Source: Nitrospirota bacterium (GTDB lineage Bacteria > Nitrospirota > Thermodesulfovibrionia > Thermodesulfovibrionales > Dissulfurispiraceae). From it: a stretch of 64,000 bases of DNA. The DNA is taken from contig JAMCVZ010000037.1 of assembly GCA_023476565.1 (NCBI GenBank), forward strand, positions 1-64,000, written 5' to 3'. The notes under the pieces are model-generated. The model was given only the letters and a program-made list of their open reading frames with translations, had not been told where the DNA came from and searched no databases. A program made the position numbers and the translations under genes. Shown in pieces: positions 40,993-50,369 of this stretch (position 1 is its first letter; the number at the start of each line of letters is the position of its first letter).

Positions 40993-42219
40993 TTAGAAAA
41001 TGGTCTGGGCGGTTACCACCTGATCGCGCCCCCCGGCTTTAGCGCTGTAAAGAGCCGAATCCGCTGCGCGAAGGATGGCCTCTGAAGTCGAACCATGCTC
41101 GGGAAAGCCGGCCGCCCCCAGTGATAAGGTAATTGCTCCAAGCGCTTGCCCGCGATAGCTTATAGCAAGTTGCCCGACATCTTTCCGCAATTTTTCCGCC
41201 CTCTGAAGTGTGATCTCCAGCGGGGTTTCAGGCAGTATTATCACGAATTCCTCGCCTCCGTAACGGCAGGCGAAATCCTCGCCCCTGATGTTCTTCTGAA
41301 GAAAAGCGCCCAGTTCGCGGAGTAGAGCGTCACCTGCCTGGTGGCCGAAGGTATCGTTGAACTTTTTGAAATGATCGAGATCGAGCATGATGATTCCCAA
41401 AGAACGGCCTTTGCGGGCCATTCTATGCAGTTCCCGGTCAAGGGTCTCTTCCATATTGCGGCGGTTAAAAAGGCCGGTAAGGGGGTCATGTGTAGATTGA
41501 ATATAAAGTGTCTCATGCAGCTTGAGATTCGCGAGCGAAAAGGCGATGTTTTCCGCCACGGCCATGGCCAGCGGCTGTTTGTGCTCTTCCAATATCCTTT
41601 GCAAATCTTCAGGACGGCCCGCCCGGTCCGGGTTGAACTGCAGGTGCAGCAGTCCGAGCATCTCGCCTTGCGCCATCATGGGCACGCATATATACGCGCT
41701 TGGCAAAGGGCTGCTTAAGTGATAGCAGAGCAGTTCCAAGCCGGGGTTGGTCACCATGTGCGTCCTGCCGCGCCGCAGCGCCCAGCAATCGCTCGGCGGA
41801 AGCGCATGTTCATCGGGCTGAAAGCCTCCCCATGCAGTAACGGCCTCCAGACTGTGCCGCAAGGTATTGAACGTATACACCGCGCCCGATTCGGAAGAGA
41901 ATAATTGCTGGACTGATTGCGCGACGACAACATAAACTTCACCGGCGGTAAGGCAGGTCTGGAGCAGGCCGCCCATTTCACTCAGGAGGGATATCTCCTG
42001 ATTGCGCCGTTCAAGCTCATCCACCCATCGGGTAAGTTTTTCATTGGCCTGCTGCAGCGCCTCTTCCGCCTCCCTGCGCTCTTTGAGCGCGCCTTCGAGT
42101 CTTATCAAGGGGTCTGCTATGGTTCCGGCGAGGAGATATCCGAGGACCGAAGAAAGGGAGACCGCGAGCAGGACCGAAAGGATGGCATTAAGGCCGAGCA
42201 GGCAGATTATGGCAGCCAT
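40993..42219 (-). CDS. Membrane diguanylate cyclase with GAF domain (GGDEF)
   Basis: This protein has 408 residues from the ATG at 42219, with a transmembrane helix (about 5-32), HAMP-like and coiled-coil segment (about 35-85), GAF domain (about 85-230) and a C-terminal GGDEF domain with intact CRYGGEEF. It makes cyclic-di-GMP. No inhibitory RxxD motif is obvious before the active site. The frame continues upstream to a CTG (42267) preceded by GGAGT, adding 16 residues (TIRKKLIAGFIGVSS) that look like the normal start of such proteins. The true start may therefore be CTG. It may supply the signal for the GEMM riboswitch elsewhere in the window. Confidence 0.9.
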   Translation of the reverse strand: MAAIICLLGLNAILSVLLAVSLSSVLGYLLAGTIADPLIRLEGALKERREAEEALQQANEKLTRWVDELERRNQEISLLSEMGGLLQTCLTAGEVYVVVAQSVQQLFSSESGAVYTFNTLRHSLEAVTAWGGFQPDEHALPPSDCWALRRGRTHMVTNPGLELLCYHLSSPLPSAYICVPMMAQGEMLGLLHLQFNPDRAGRPEDLQRILEEHKQPLAMAVAENIAFSLANLKLHETLYIQSTHDPLTGLFNRRNMEETLDRELHRMARKGRSLGIIMLDLDHFKKFNDTFGHQAGDALLRELGAFLQKNIRGEDFACRYGGEEFVIILPETPLEITLQRAEKLRKDVGQLAISYRGQALGAITLSLGAAGFPEHGSTSEAILRAADSALYSAKAGGRDQVVTAQTIF

Positions 42220-42306
42220 TGAGGAGACCCCGATAAAACCGGCAATCAGTTTCTTTCGTATAGTCAGTGCCCACTCCTCTTACAGGCAGGTATTTATTTC
42301 TATAAC

Positions 42307-43221
42307 TTATAAATAGTATATCTTTGTATTTTCCAATATCTCCTGCTTATTTATCAAGTAGAACCTTTTCGGGTTTTCGGGGGGCGCCGGTCGGGCACAC
42401 GACTGTCCGGACAGGCTGCAAGCGCCGCAGTGCAGCGAGCTGCATACTCCTGAAATGCCCTGATGGCACAGCGCAAAGTCATATTTGAGGGGGTCTTCAG
42501 GGTCAAGTAATTTCAACGCACCGGTTATCTCTTCAGCCATCTTCCAGTCCTGGGAGGCCCTTTTCGTAAAGCCGAGGCAGCGCGCTATCCGGGCTATATG
42601 GGTGTCGAGGGGGATGATCAATTTGTTTTTGGGAATATCTTTCCATATGCCGAAATCGATGTCCCTGTCCCTGACCATCCAGCGCAGGAAAAGATTCATC
42701 CTCTTGCAGGCGCTGCCTTTAACCGGAGAGGGGAAGAACTGGAGAAAGCCGTAGGCTTTGGCGTTCCCGCCGCACACAGCAGGCGTATCCAGAAGGGCGT
42801 CGACCATCCCGGCGAGCCCGCTGCCGATATCAGCGTCGCTCTCCCTGTAATGCCCTTTGAACAGGGATTCCATGGAGCCGTATTTCCTGAGCGTCCCGCC
42901 GAGCACATGGAGCAGGCATATAATGTCCGCATTCCTGTTGAACCTGTATTGTATCCCTTTCAGCAAAGGGCCTTGTTTACCGGGATTGAAGCCCAGCAGG
43001 AATTCATAAGGGCTTTCGCCCATTGCGCCGATTATCGTCCTTACTACGGGCTTGAATAAGTCCACCCTGCCGTACGCGAAACAGGATGCGATGAAGCCGG
43101 CAACCTCGATATCTTCCGGTCTTTTATATTGATGCGGGAACTCTATCGGATCAAACGCTATTCTGCCCTTGAAGTCATACTCTTTATAGAATTTATCGAG
43201 GGTCCTTTTTAACGCTTTCAT
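42307..43221 (-). CDS. TIGR02757-family protein (DUF2400)
   Basis: This protein has 304 residues from the ATG at 43221. The sequence follows the TIGR02757 family (Bacteroidetes and other anaerobes): DPIEFPHQYKRPEDIEVAGFIASCFAYGR, LNRFLRWMVR-like LFLRWMVRDRDIDFGIW, and LDTHIARIARCLGF, which resembles helix-hairpin-helix DNA glycosylases. Near the C-terminus four cysteines (CSSLHCGACSLSGQSC) could bind an Fe-S cluster or zinc. The role is probably in DNA repair but undefined. It is encoded between the diguanylate cyclase and RNase R. Confidence 0.85.
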   Translation of the reverse strand: MKALKRTLDKFYKEYDFKGRIAFDPIEFPHQYKRPEDIEVAGFIASCFAYGRVDLFKPVVRTIIGAMGESPYEFLLGFNPGKQGPLLKGIQYRFNRNADIICLLHVLGGTLRKYGSMESLFKGHYRESDADIGSGLAGMVDALLDTPAVCGGNAKAYGFLQFFPSPVKGSACKRMNLFLRWMVRDRDIDFGIWKDIPKNKLIIPLDTHIARIARCLGFTKRASQDWKMAEEITGALKLLDPEDPLKYDFALCHQGISGVCSSLHCGACSLSGQSCARPAPPENPKRFYLINKQEILENTKIYYL

Positions 43222-43311
43222 AATAAAACAAGCTCCAAACCGCAAATTACAAACTATAGAATACAGGCCCCGGTCACAATTCCTTTTTCGGGATTTGAAA
43301 TTCAGCCTCGC

Positions 43312-45414
43312 TCAAAGGCCCAGGATTATTTCCCGCTCCTCCATATCCACCCGCTCAATCCTGACATTCATCTTTTTGCCTATGCTGAATCTCTTTTTTT
43401 TGTTGAGCCCGGAGAGGCTCAGATCTTTTTCGTCATACTGATAGAAATCATCGGTCATGTATGATACATGGAGCAGTCCCTCTACATAGTAGTCCTTCAA
43501 GCGCACTTTCAGCCCGTACGGCATAACCTTGACCACTCTTCCTTCGAATACCTCTCCCACCTTGTCTCTCATGAACCAGACCCTCATTGCGCCCAGGACA
43601 GCCCGTTCGGCCTCATCGGCCCTTCTTTCAGTCATCGATGAGTGAAATGCGATATCAGGCAAGGTGGAGTCGAGCTCCCTGGTTCTCTTATCAGTAAGGC
43701 GCCCTCCCGCAACAACCGTCCTGAGTATCCTGTGAACAACCAGGTCGGGGTATCTCCTTATAGGTGATGTGAAATGCGTATAGCTTTCGGAGGCCAGCCC
43801 GAAATGCCCGACATTGATGGGAGAGTATCTCGCCTGTTTCAGGCTCCTCAATATTATGTGATGCACAATTTCCTCTTCCGGTGAACCGGCTATCTGCTTC
43901 AGCAGATCTGAGAAATCCTTCGGCCTTACTGTCTTTCTGTTTTTCAGCACTCCGAGGTTATTGATGACCTTCATCAAGTATTCGAGCTTCATGGGATCGG
44001 GCTCTTCGTGCACGCGGTAAAGGCTCGGCACATCAAGGCCCTCGAGGCGCCCGGCAACCGCCTCATTGGCCGCGATCATGAATTCCTCGATTATCATATG
44101 CGCAAAGTTCCGCTCTGCCTTTATGATGGCTTCGGGATTTCCCTGCACGTCCAGGAGCACCTCGGGCTCCGGAAGGTCGAAATCAAGGCTTCCCCTCCTG
44201 AGCCTGCCCGTTTTCAAGACATTACACAGCTCTCCCATGAGTTCGAAGTCATTCAGGAGATACTCGTATCTCGCCCTTTCTTCGGAATCCCTGTCGACAA
44301 GGATTTTCCTTACGGAGGTATAGGTCATGCGCTCGTTGCTTTTGATCAGGCTGGGATAGAACTTCGCACAGAGCCTCTTCCCATGCCTGTCGAATTCCAT
44401 TTCAACAGTAAAGGAGAGCCTTTCGACCCCGGGCTTCAGACTGCACAAATCTTCCGACAGCTCTTTCGGAAGCATGGGAATGACCCTGTCGGGGAAATAA
44501 ACGCTCGTCCCCCTTTTCCGCGCTTCAAGATCGATGGGAGAATCCCCTTTGATATAGTACCCTACATCGGCAATATGCACCCATAACCTGTACACCTCGC
44601 CTGCTTTCTCAATGGATACGGCATCGTCAAAATCCCGCGCCCTTTCACCGTCGATGGTCACTGTCGCGAGATTGCGCAGATCTTTTCTCTTTTTGTCCCT
44701 GTGCCCTGCACTCCGGGCCTTTTCATAAAGCCTGTCGGCCTCCCCGGTAACATCGTGGGGGAATTTCCCCGGAAGGTTAAATTCATCTATAATGCCCTCC
44801 ACCTCATCAACAGGGCTCCCGGGCTTCTTGAGCACTTTTATCACGCGGCCCGCAGGCGGCCTTTTGTCCGTCGGATAACTCACGACTTCGGCGATTACCG
44901 TATCGCCCTCCTTTGCCTTTCCCCTGTCTTTGGGAGCTATATAAAGGGAAAAGGGCACGAACTTGTTTTTCGGCTTTACAGAGAACACCGTCCTGTTGAC
45001 CTCCAATGTTCCCATAATCCTGGTATGCGCCCTTTCGAGTATCCTGATGATCCTGCCTTCTCTCCGCTGCCTGTTCTCAACCCTGGCGATAACCCTGTCA
45101 TTGTCCATTGCCCCTGAGGTCGCCTTTGCGGGAATAAAGATGTCCCTTTCACCTGGCTTTTCGAGCACAACGAACCCGTAACCATCCTTGTGTGCCTCGA
45201 AAAAGCCTGTGACAAGGCTCATCTCTTCGGCGGGCCCGTAGAGTCCCTTTCTCGTCCTGACGATATCGCCCCCGCTGACCATCTCCCTGAGAATTTTTTT
45301 GAGTTTGCGCCTTTCCGGCGGGGAGAGATTAAGCATAAAGACAATACCGTTAAAGCTGACCGGCTTTGTGATCTTCTCTCTGAACAGGGCTATCAATGAA
45401 TCTTTCGTAATCAT
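43312..45414 (-). CDS. rnr: Ribonuclease R
   Basis: This 700-residue 3'-5' exoribonuclease of the RNB family has an N-terminal winged-helix/cold-shock region (about 1-200) and a catalytic RNB domain with RDFDDAVSIEK and DIGYYI-like HIADVGYYIKGDSPID (about 260-300; Asp residues for Mg). A C-terminal S1 domain follows (about 620-700, VGEVFEGRVVKVMPYGLKVRL). It degrades structured RNA and acts in trans-translation and rRNA quality control. It lies upstream of the TIGR02757 gene on the same strand, with a 90-base gap. Confidence 0.95.
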   Translation of the reverse strand: MITKDSLIALFREKITKPVSFNGIVFMLNLSPPERRKLKKILREMVSGGDIVRTRKGLYGPAEEMSLVTGFFEAHKDGYGFVVLEKPGERDIFIPAKATSGAMDNDRVIARVENRQRREGRIIRILERAHTRIMGTLEVNRTVFSVKPKNKFVPFSLYIAPKDRGKAKEGDTVIAEVVSYPTDKRPPAGRVIKVLKKPGSPVDEVEGIIDEFNLPGKFPHDVTGEADRLYEKARSAGHRDKKRKDLRNLATVTIDGERARDFDDAVSIEKAGEVYRLWVHIADVGYYIKGDSPIDLEARKRGTSVYFPDRVIPMLPKELSEDLCSLKPGVERLSFTVEMEFDRHGKRLCAKFYPSLIKSNERMTYTSVRKILVDRDSEERARYEYLLNDFELMGELCNVLKTGRLRRGSLDFDLPEPEVLLDVQGNPEAIIKAERNFAHMIIEEFMIAANEAVAGRLEGLDVPSLYRVHEEPDPMKLEYLMKVINNLGVLKNRKTVRPKDFSDLLKQIAGSPEEEIVHHIILRSLKQARYSPINVGHFGLASESYTHFTSPIRRYPDLVVHRILRTVVAGGRLTDKRTRELDSTLPDIAFHSSMTERRADEAERAVLGAMRVWFMRDKVGEVFEGRVVKVMPYGLKVRLKDYYVEGLLHVSYMTDDFYQYDEKDLSLSGLNKKKRFSIGKKMNVRIERVDMEEREIILGL

Positions 45415-45484
45415 GGCTTACACTTTTAAATAGATTTGCGCAGGGTTTGCAGTAATTCAGGCGTACACGGCCGCCTGTAAAAAC

Positions 45485-46555
45485 TTAACGATCGGAAGGC
45501 TCGGAGGTTTTCAGCTCCGTTGGCTCAGGCCGGCTGTTTGAGCCTTCGCCAGAATCTTTCTTCTTATCCGGTGCAGGCTGCTGGATCTTTACTGCAGGGA
45601 AGCTCAGGTTGACCACTTCACCTTCTCCCCCGAGGTCTTTTATTTCCTTTCCATCATATTTCAGTGCTACCCCTGCGGCATTGCCTATTTTCAGAATGAT
45701 ATTTTTATCGGCCCCGAAATTTACCTTTTCGCCGGGATTCAACGTCATCTCCCTTTTTTCAGAGCCGTCTATAATCACCCGGATCCAGGACTTGCCCGTA
45801 GCAGCGATATAAAGGCTGTGCTTCTTCGGCGCCGTGGTATTCTCTTTCTGCTCCGCGCCCCTGGCAGGGGCCTTTTCGTTTCCGCTTGCAGCGGGACTCT
45901 TCGCTGCTGTGTTGCTATCAGGTTTGGCAGGTGTACCCTGCGGGGGCCTGGGCGCCGTCTCATTCGAGCCCTTTGTTTCCGCCCGGCCTTTAGCCGCCTG
46001 TTCTCCGGGATTGTTTAAAGCAACCGGAGGGTTCTGCGCCCCGGGAGCTTTGGCCTGCTGCTCCTGCAAAGGAGTAGGAACCGGCGGCGGCGCGCTCTCC
46101 TGCCGCGGGATAAGCGCATAAACACCGATAGCAGCTACAACCAGAAGGAAGACCCATACTATCTTCCCCGGGAGAATACTTTTGCGGGGCTCCTCTTCAG
46201 ACGGAAATTGAGTTTCATCGCTTTCACCCGAGATAATTTTCTTTATGAGCTCCAGATCATCATGGCTCTCTTGAGCGGAGATAAATACCGATGATTTCTC
46301 CACAGGCTCCTTCCCTTTGGCAGCCCTCTTATTTTCGAGGTACCGTTCATAAGGATTGAGTGCCGTATCAGATGGAATTCCAAGAAATTCGGCGTATTCC
46401 TTGATATAGCCTCTTGTATATACCTCGACAGGGAGCTTCCCGTAGTCTTCTTCCTCTATCGACCTCAGGTAACTGCCTTTGATCCGCGTCACCTGGGCGA
46501 TCTCGCGGATGTCCCTGCCGAGCGCTTCCCTTCGTTCTTTAAGTATACAAGACAT
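45485..46555 (-). CDS. RodZ-like HTH membrane protein
   Basis: This 356-residue protein has an N-terminal HTH_25 (LKERREALGRDIREIAQVTRIKGSYLRSIEEEDYGKLP) and a single transmembrane helix (about 128-147). A Pro/Ala/Gly-rich periplasmic linker (150-245) leads to a C-terminal DUF4115 domain (about 250-320, HSLYIAATGKSWIRVIIDG). It probably binds MreB and shapes the cell wall. The gene starts about 80 bases from the divergent fabF gene, separated by a shared promoter region. Confidence 0.9.
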   Translation of the reverse strand: MSCILKERREALGRDIREIAQVTRIKGSYLRSIEEEDYGKLPVEVYTRGYIKEYAEFLGIPSDTALNPYERYLENKRAAKGKEPVEKSSVFISAQESHDDLELIKKIISGESDETQFPSEEEPRKSILPGKIVWVFLLVVAAIGVYALIPRQESAPPPVPTPLQEQQAKAPGAQNPPVALNNPGEQAAKGRAETKGSNETAPRPPQGTPAKPDSNTAAKSPAASGNEKAPARGAEQKENTTAPKKHSLYIAATGKSWIRVIIDGSEKREMTLNPGEKVNFGADKNIILKIGNAAGVALKYDGKEIKDLGGEGEVVNLSFPAVKIQQPAPDKKKDSGEGSNSRPEPTELKTSEPSDR

Positions 46556-46602
46556 AATTATAAGTTACCACAACTCCCTTAATAAATAAAAGATATAAGC
46601 AC

Positions 46603-46634
46603 TTGTAAACCATCTATGCTATCATAGTTTACAA
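46603..46634 (+). promoter_or_regulatory. 8-base inverted repeat at the fabF start
   Basis: TTGTAAAC (46603-46610) and GTTTACAA (46627-46634) are perfect complements, 16 bases apart. The right arm ends on the first base of the ATG. A repressor bound here would block both the promoter and translation. The layout recalls lipid-synthesis operators, but the protein is unknown. Confidence 0.45.
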
Positions 46635-47941
46635 TGAGACGCGTTGTAATTACAGGCATTGGTGCGGTTACTCCGCAGGCAAATAATTTCTCCGGTTCAT
46701 GGGATCTCATTAAAAGAGGCATGAGCGGTCTAAGCGCCATTACAAGGTTTGATGCCACCGGCCTGCCCTGGAAGATTGCAGGAGAGGTCAAAGGATTCAA
46801 TGCCGCTTTGTACCTGGATGCAAAAGAGCGATTAAGGCTTGATCCTTTTGTACATTACGCCGCTGCCGCTGCTCTCATGGCTGCGGAAGACGCAGGATTG
46901 TTAAGACAGCCGGCAGTCCCCTGTCTACAGTCTCCGGTCAACAGCCTCAAACCTGTAAGCTCCGGTTACAAAAAGACTACGGACCGGGGACCGGGGACAG
47001 AGGACCGAAAGTTACTTGATTCTGCCGGGGTCATCATCGGTTCCAGTCGAGGCGGGATAACCACAATCGAAAGAGAGGCGGAAAAACTAAGCGCCAAATC
47101 CCGCATCTCGCCCTTCCTCATGCCTTCAACAACAATCATCATGGCAGCATCATACAGCGCCCGGAAGTTGGGCATTAAAGGGCACTGCCTCGGTATATCC
47201 AACGCATGCGCCTCAGGCACAAACGCACTGGGAGAGGCCTTCAGGCTTATAAAATACGGGCACGCGGAGAAAGTGCTCGCAGGGGGAACAGAGGCCCCTT
47301 TGTGCAGGCTCTGTGTCGGGGGATACGGGGTATCGGGTGCGCTTTCAAAAATAAATGATATCTCTGCAAGCAGGCCGTTCGAGCGCAAGCGACGCGGATT
47401 TGTTATTGCTGAAGGCGCTGCTGTCATGGTGCTTGAAGAATACGAATCCGCGCTGCGGAGAGGCGCAAGAATATACGCTGAAATTGCCGGATACGGCAAT
47501 ACTACGGACGCATATCACATGACAAAGCCCGACGTCGGGGGTGAAGCAAGGGCAATGTATGCTGCACTTGAAGATGCGGGCATTTCACCTGAAGATATCG
47601 ATTATATCAATGCACACGGCACATCGACAGTGCTCGGTGACAAGGCTGAAACGGAAGCGATCAAAATGGTTTTTAAAGACAGGGCAGGTGAAATTCCTGT
47701 AAGCTCGGTTAAGTCTATGACAGGCCATATGCTCGCGGCATCAGGCGCATTTGAAGCGGCATGCACTGCCATGAGCATTAAAGAGGGTGTGCTCCCTCCA
47801 ACGATCAACCTCAAAGAAAAGGACCCTGAGTGCAATATCAATGTAATCACTGAAAAGCAGAAGGCACGAATCAATTTCGCCATTTCCAACTCATTCGGCT
47901 TCGGCGGTGTAAATGCAGTGCTTGTTTTGAAAAAGTGCTGA
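46634..47941 (+). CDS. fabF: Beta-ketoacyl-ACP synthase II family
   Basis: This 435-residue enzyme elongates acyl-ACP by Claisen condensation. The active-site Cys lies in ISNACASGTNALGEA (about 197). The two His residues are in NAHGTSTVLGDKAE (about 324) and SVKSMTGHMLAASGA (about 361). The frame contains an unusual insert at about residues 93-127, between the LMAAEDAGLL and GVIIGSSRGG blocks, encoded by a palindromic element. The enzyme lies next to a probable sphingolipid operon (convergent), which uses acyl chains. Confidence 0.92.
   Translation: MRRVVITGIGAVTPQANNFSGSWDLIKRGMSGLSAITRFDATGLPWKIAGEVKGFNAALYLDAKERLRLDPFVHYAAAAALMAAEDAGLLRQPAVPCLQSPVNSLKPVSSGYKKTTDRGPGTEDRKLLDSAGVIIGSSRGGITTIEREAEKLSAKSRISPFLMPSTTIIMAASYSARKLGIKGHCLGISNACASGTNALGEAFRLIKYGHAEKVLAGGTEAPLCRLCVGGYGVSGALSKINDISASRPFERKRRGFVIAEGAAVMVLEEYESALRRGARIYAEIAGYGNTTDAYHMTKPDVGGEARAMYAALEDAGISPEDIDYINAHGTSTVLGDKAETEAIKMVFKDRAGEIPVSSVKSMTGHMLAASGAFEAACTAMSIKEGVLPPTINLKEKDPECNINVITEKQKARINFAISNSFGFGGVNAVLVLKKC
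46908..47010. repeat. Palindromic element inserted in frame in fabF
   Basis: GTCCCCTGTCTACAGTCTCC (46916-46935) and its near complement GGGGACCGGGGACAGAGGAC (46986-47005) form an imperfect palindrome. Between them lie smaller ones (AACCTGTAAGCTCCGGTTAC). The encoded residues (about 93-127) are foreign to FabF proteins and keep the frame open. Confidence 0.7.
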
Positions 47942-47952
47942 AGATCGGAAGC

Positions 47953-48024
47953 GCGGGAGATGTCGCGTTTATCGTTTCGTATCTCTTTCACCTTGTAAAT
48001 GCGAAGGCTTTTTAAATCTCCCGC
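47953..48024. repeat. Inverted repeat between convergent genes
   Basis: GCGGGAGAT (47953-47961) and ATCTCCCGC (48016-48024) are perfect complements around a 54-base centre that itself has small dyads. It lies just after fabF and right at the end of the acyltransferase gene. It could act as a transcription end for both or be another small palindromic repeat. Confidence 0.5.
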
Positions 48025-48025
48025 T

Positions 48026-49144
48026 CTATTGAATGTTCTTCTCATAAATCCTGTATCTCTTATACAACGGGGCGCCGAACATTTCTGCAATCCTTATGAC
48101 CGATATATTATTCTCAAGAACCCACGAGAATTCTATCTTCCTGTAGCCGCCCTTCATGATGCCTTTGAAGCCCTCTTTAAAGAGCAGCGCATCGACGCCC
48201 CTGTTCCTGTATTCCGGTTTGATCCCGTACAGAAGCAATCTGAGGGAGGTGATCTTCCTCGAATAGTAGAGCGCCTTCAGTATCGTGACCGGGTTCAGCT
48301 TGCCGCCCATCTGTTTCAGGACAAAATTAAAATCAGGGATCAGTCCCAGAAACCCTATCGGTTTACCATCCTTTTCAGCGATAAGCGTCAATTCCGGTAC
48401 GACGAGCGGTTTCAGCCTTCCGGCGCTGTATACAAGTTCCTCGTCGGGAATCGGGATAAATCCCCAGTTTTCTTTCCACGCCGAATTGTAGATATCCTTA
48501 AACACCATCATATCGGCCGTAAAATCTTTTTTACTTACCGGTCTGACCTTGATCCCCTTTTTCTCAGCCAGTGCTGCAACGCGCAGGACCTTATCCGGCA
48601 GACTGTCCTTGAAGTCATAGAGAAACGCGAGCAGGTCCTTTGACTTCACCAGCCCCAGGCCGTTCATCTGATCGTTGTAATACGGCTTGTTGTAAGGGGT
48701 CATGAGCATCGGCGGTTTGTCAAAACCCTCTATCAGGAACCCGCACTCCTCATTGGTCGAAAAGTTCATCGGCCCGCGCATGATCGTCATCCCGTGGTCT
48801 TTCAGCTCATCATGCGCCCTGTTCATCAGGGCGCCGGCAACTGCCGATTCATCGATGCACTCGAAAAAACCGAAAAAACCCGCCTTTTCATTGTGGATTT
48901 TTATATGCTGCCGGTCGATGACGGAAGCTATGCGGCCAACAACCCTGCCGGCCTTTATTGCAAGAAAGAACTTGACATCCGCGTGCCTGATAAAGGGATT
49001 TTTCTCGCTGAAATGGACCATCATATCCCGGGTCAGTTGGGGAACATAGAAATCATCACCGGAATAGAGCGACAGGGGAAACTCTGCAAATGCACGGAGG
49101 TCCTGCTTTGTCCTGGCCTCTTTTATAGCAACGGCCGGTCCCAA
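48026..49144 (-). CDS. GNAT-like acyltransferase, candidate bacterial ceramide synthase
   Basis: This 372-residue protein of the GNAT-related type has an N-terminal acceptor half (FAEFPLSLYSGDDFYVPQLTRD) and a C-terminal GNAT half with an acyl-CoA-binding-like block (GIKPEYRNRGVDALLFKEGFK, about 310-330). Homologs lie with serine palmitoyltransferase genes and form an N-acyl bond on sphinganine derivatives in alphaproteobacteria. It is followed on the same strand by Spt and a CerR-like epimerase, so the order acyltransferase, Spt, reductase is preserved. The function is inferred from family and context; a different acyl acceptor is possible. Confidence 0.65.
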   Translation of the reverse strand: MGPAVAIKEARTKQDLRAFAEFPLSLYSGDDFYVPQLTRDMMVHFSEKNPFIRHADVKFFLAIKAGRVVGRIASVIDRQHIKIHNEKAGFFGFFECIDESAVAGALMNRAHDELKDHGMTIMRGPMNFSTNEECGFLIEGFDKPPMLMTPYNKPYYNDQMNGLGLVKSKDLLAFLYDFKDSLPDKVLRVAALAEKKGIKVRPVSKKDFTADMMVFKDIYNSAWKENWGFIPIPDEELVYSAGRLKPLVVPELTLIAEKDGKPIGFLGLIPDFNFVLKQMGGKLNPVTILKALYYSRKITSLRLLLYGIKPEYRNRGVDALLFKEGFKGIMKGGYRKIEFSWVLENNISVIRIAEMFGAPLYKRYRIYEKNIQ

Positions 49145-49178
49145 AAAAAGAGCTCTCAGGATTTTTTCGGACGAACGA

Positions 49179-50369
49179 TCATATCAGGCCTATGGCCTTC
49201 CCGACTTTCTTGAATGCCTCGAGCACCTTGTCCAGATGATCATCAGTGTGGGTAGCCATATAACTCGTCCTGATAAGGGCCTTCCCCGGAGGCACTGCAG
49301 GAGAGACCGCAACATTGGCGAAAACGCCCTCCTCCTGGAGCATGATGATCATTTTGAATGCGACCTCATCCTCCCCGACGGTAATGGGTATTATGGGCGT
49401 CCGGCTCGGCCCGATCTTGAAGCCGAGCTCTTTAAACCCCCCCAGCATTTTATGGGTATTCTTCCAGAGCATTTCCAGCCTCTCCGGCTCGTTTTCTATA
49501 ATATCCACTGCCGCACTGACTGCGGCTACCGAAGCGGGCGGCGGGCTCGCGCTGAATATCAGGGCCCGTGCAAAATGCTTTATATAATGAATGACGTCAT
49601 CGTCTCCTGCAATGAAACCGCCGATAGAGGCCAGGGACTTGCTGTAAGTACCCATAATAAGGTCGACCTCATCCTCAAGCCCGAAGTGTTCCGCAGTCCC
49701 CCTGCCGGTCTTCCCCAGAACACCGATCCCGTGGGCATCATCAACCATAAGCCGTGCACCGTGCTTTTTTGTCACTTTCAGCGCCCCGGGCAGATCTATG
49801 ATATCGCCCTCCATGCTGAAGACCCCGTCAACGACGACGAGCTTCCCCCTGCCGTTGATTTCGGTGAGTACCCTTTCGAGGTCGGCCATATCATTATGCT
49901 TGAATCTCTTCACTTCTCCGTAAGACAGCCTGCATCCGTCGACAATGCTGGCGTGGTCCATCTTATCCATGATAACGATATCGTCTTTTCCGACAAGGGC
50001 GGATATCACTCCGAGATTCACCTGAAACCCCGTGGAAAACACCAGTGCGGCCTCTTTCCTCATAAAGCGGGCGAGCTTCTCTTCCAGTTTGACATGGATA
50101 TCGAGTGTGCCGTTGAGAAACCTTGAGCCGGCGCAGCCCGTGCCGTATTTTTTTACTGCTTCAATAGCGGCCTCTTTCACCTTCGGATGATTCGTCAGTC
50201 CGAGATAATTATTCGAACCGACCATAACCATCTTTTTGCCGTTTATGAATACCTCGGGGTCCTGAGCGCTTTCTATGACCCTGAAGAACGGATAGACCCC
50301 GGCTTCCTGCAATTGCCTGGCAGTATTGAATTTAAAGCACTTCTCGAATATATCGGTAGTTCCCGTCAT
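49179..50369 (-). CDS. spt: Alpha-oxoamine synthase, probable serine palmitoyltransferase
   Basis: This protein has 396 residues from the ATG at 50369, which overlaps the stop of the upstream gene as ATGA. It is a PLP enzyme of the alpha-oxoamine synthase family with [10 protein letters not shown] (about 220) and the PLP lysine in [12 protein letters not shown] (about 250). The [10 protein letters not shown] and [13 protein letters not shown] segments look more like bacterial Spt than BioF or KBL. It joins serine and acyl-CoA to 3-ketosphinganine. Context supports Spt: a CerR-like epimerase precedes it and a GNAT-like acyltransferase follows. Confidence 0.78.
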   Translation of the reverse strand: MTGTTDIFEKCFKFNTARQLQEAGVYPFFRVIESAQDPEVFINGKKMVMVGSNNYLGLTNHPKVKEAAIEAVKKYGTGCAGSRFLNGTLDIHVKLEEKLARFMRKEAALVFSTGFQVNLGVISALVGKDDIVIMDKMDHASIVDGCRLSYGEVKRFKHNDMADLERVLTEINGRGKLVVVDGVFSMEGDIIDLPGALKVTKKHGARLMVDDAHGIGVLGKTGRGTAEHFGLEDEVDLIMGTYSKSLASIGGFIAGDDDVIHYIKHFARALIFSASPPPASVAAVSAAVDIIENEPERLEMLWKNTHKMLGGFKELGFKIGPSRTPIIPITVGEDEVAFKMIIMLQEEGVFANVAVSPAVPPGKALIRTSYMATHTDDHLDKVLEAFKKVGKAIGLI

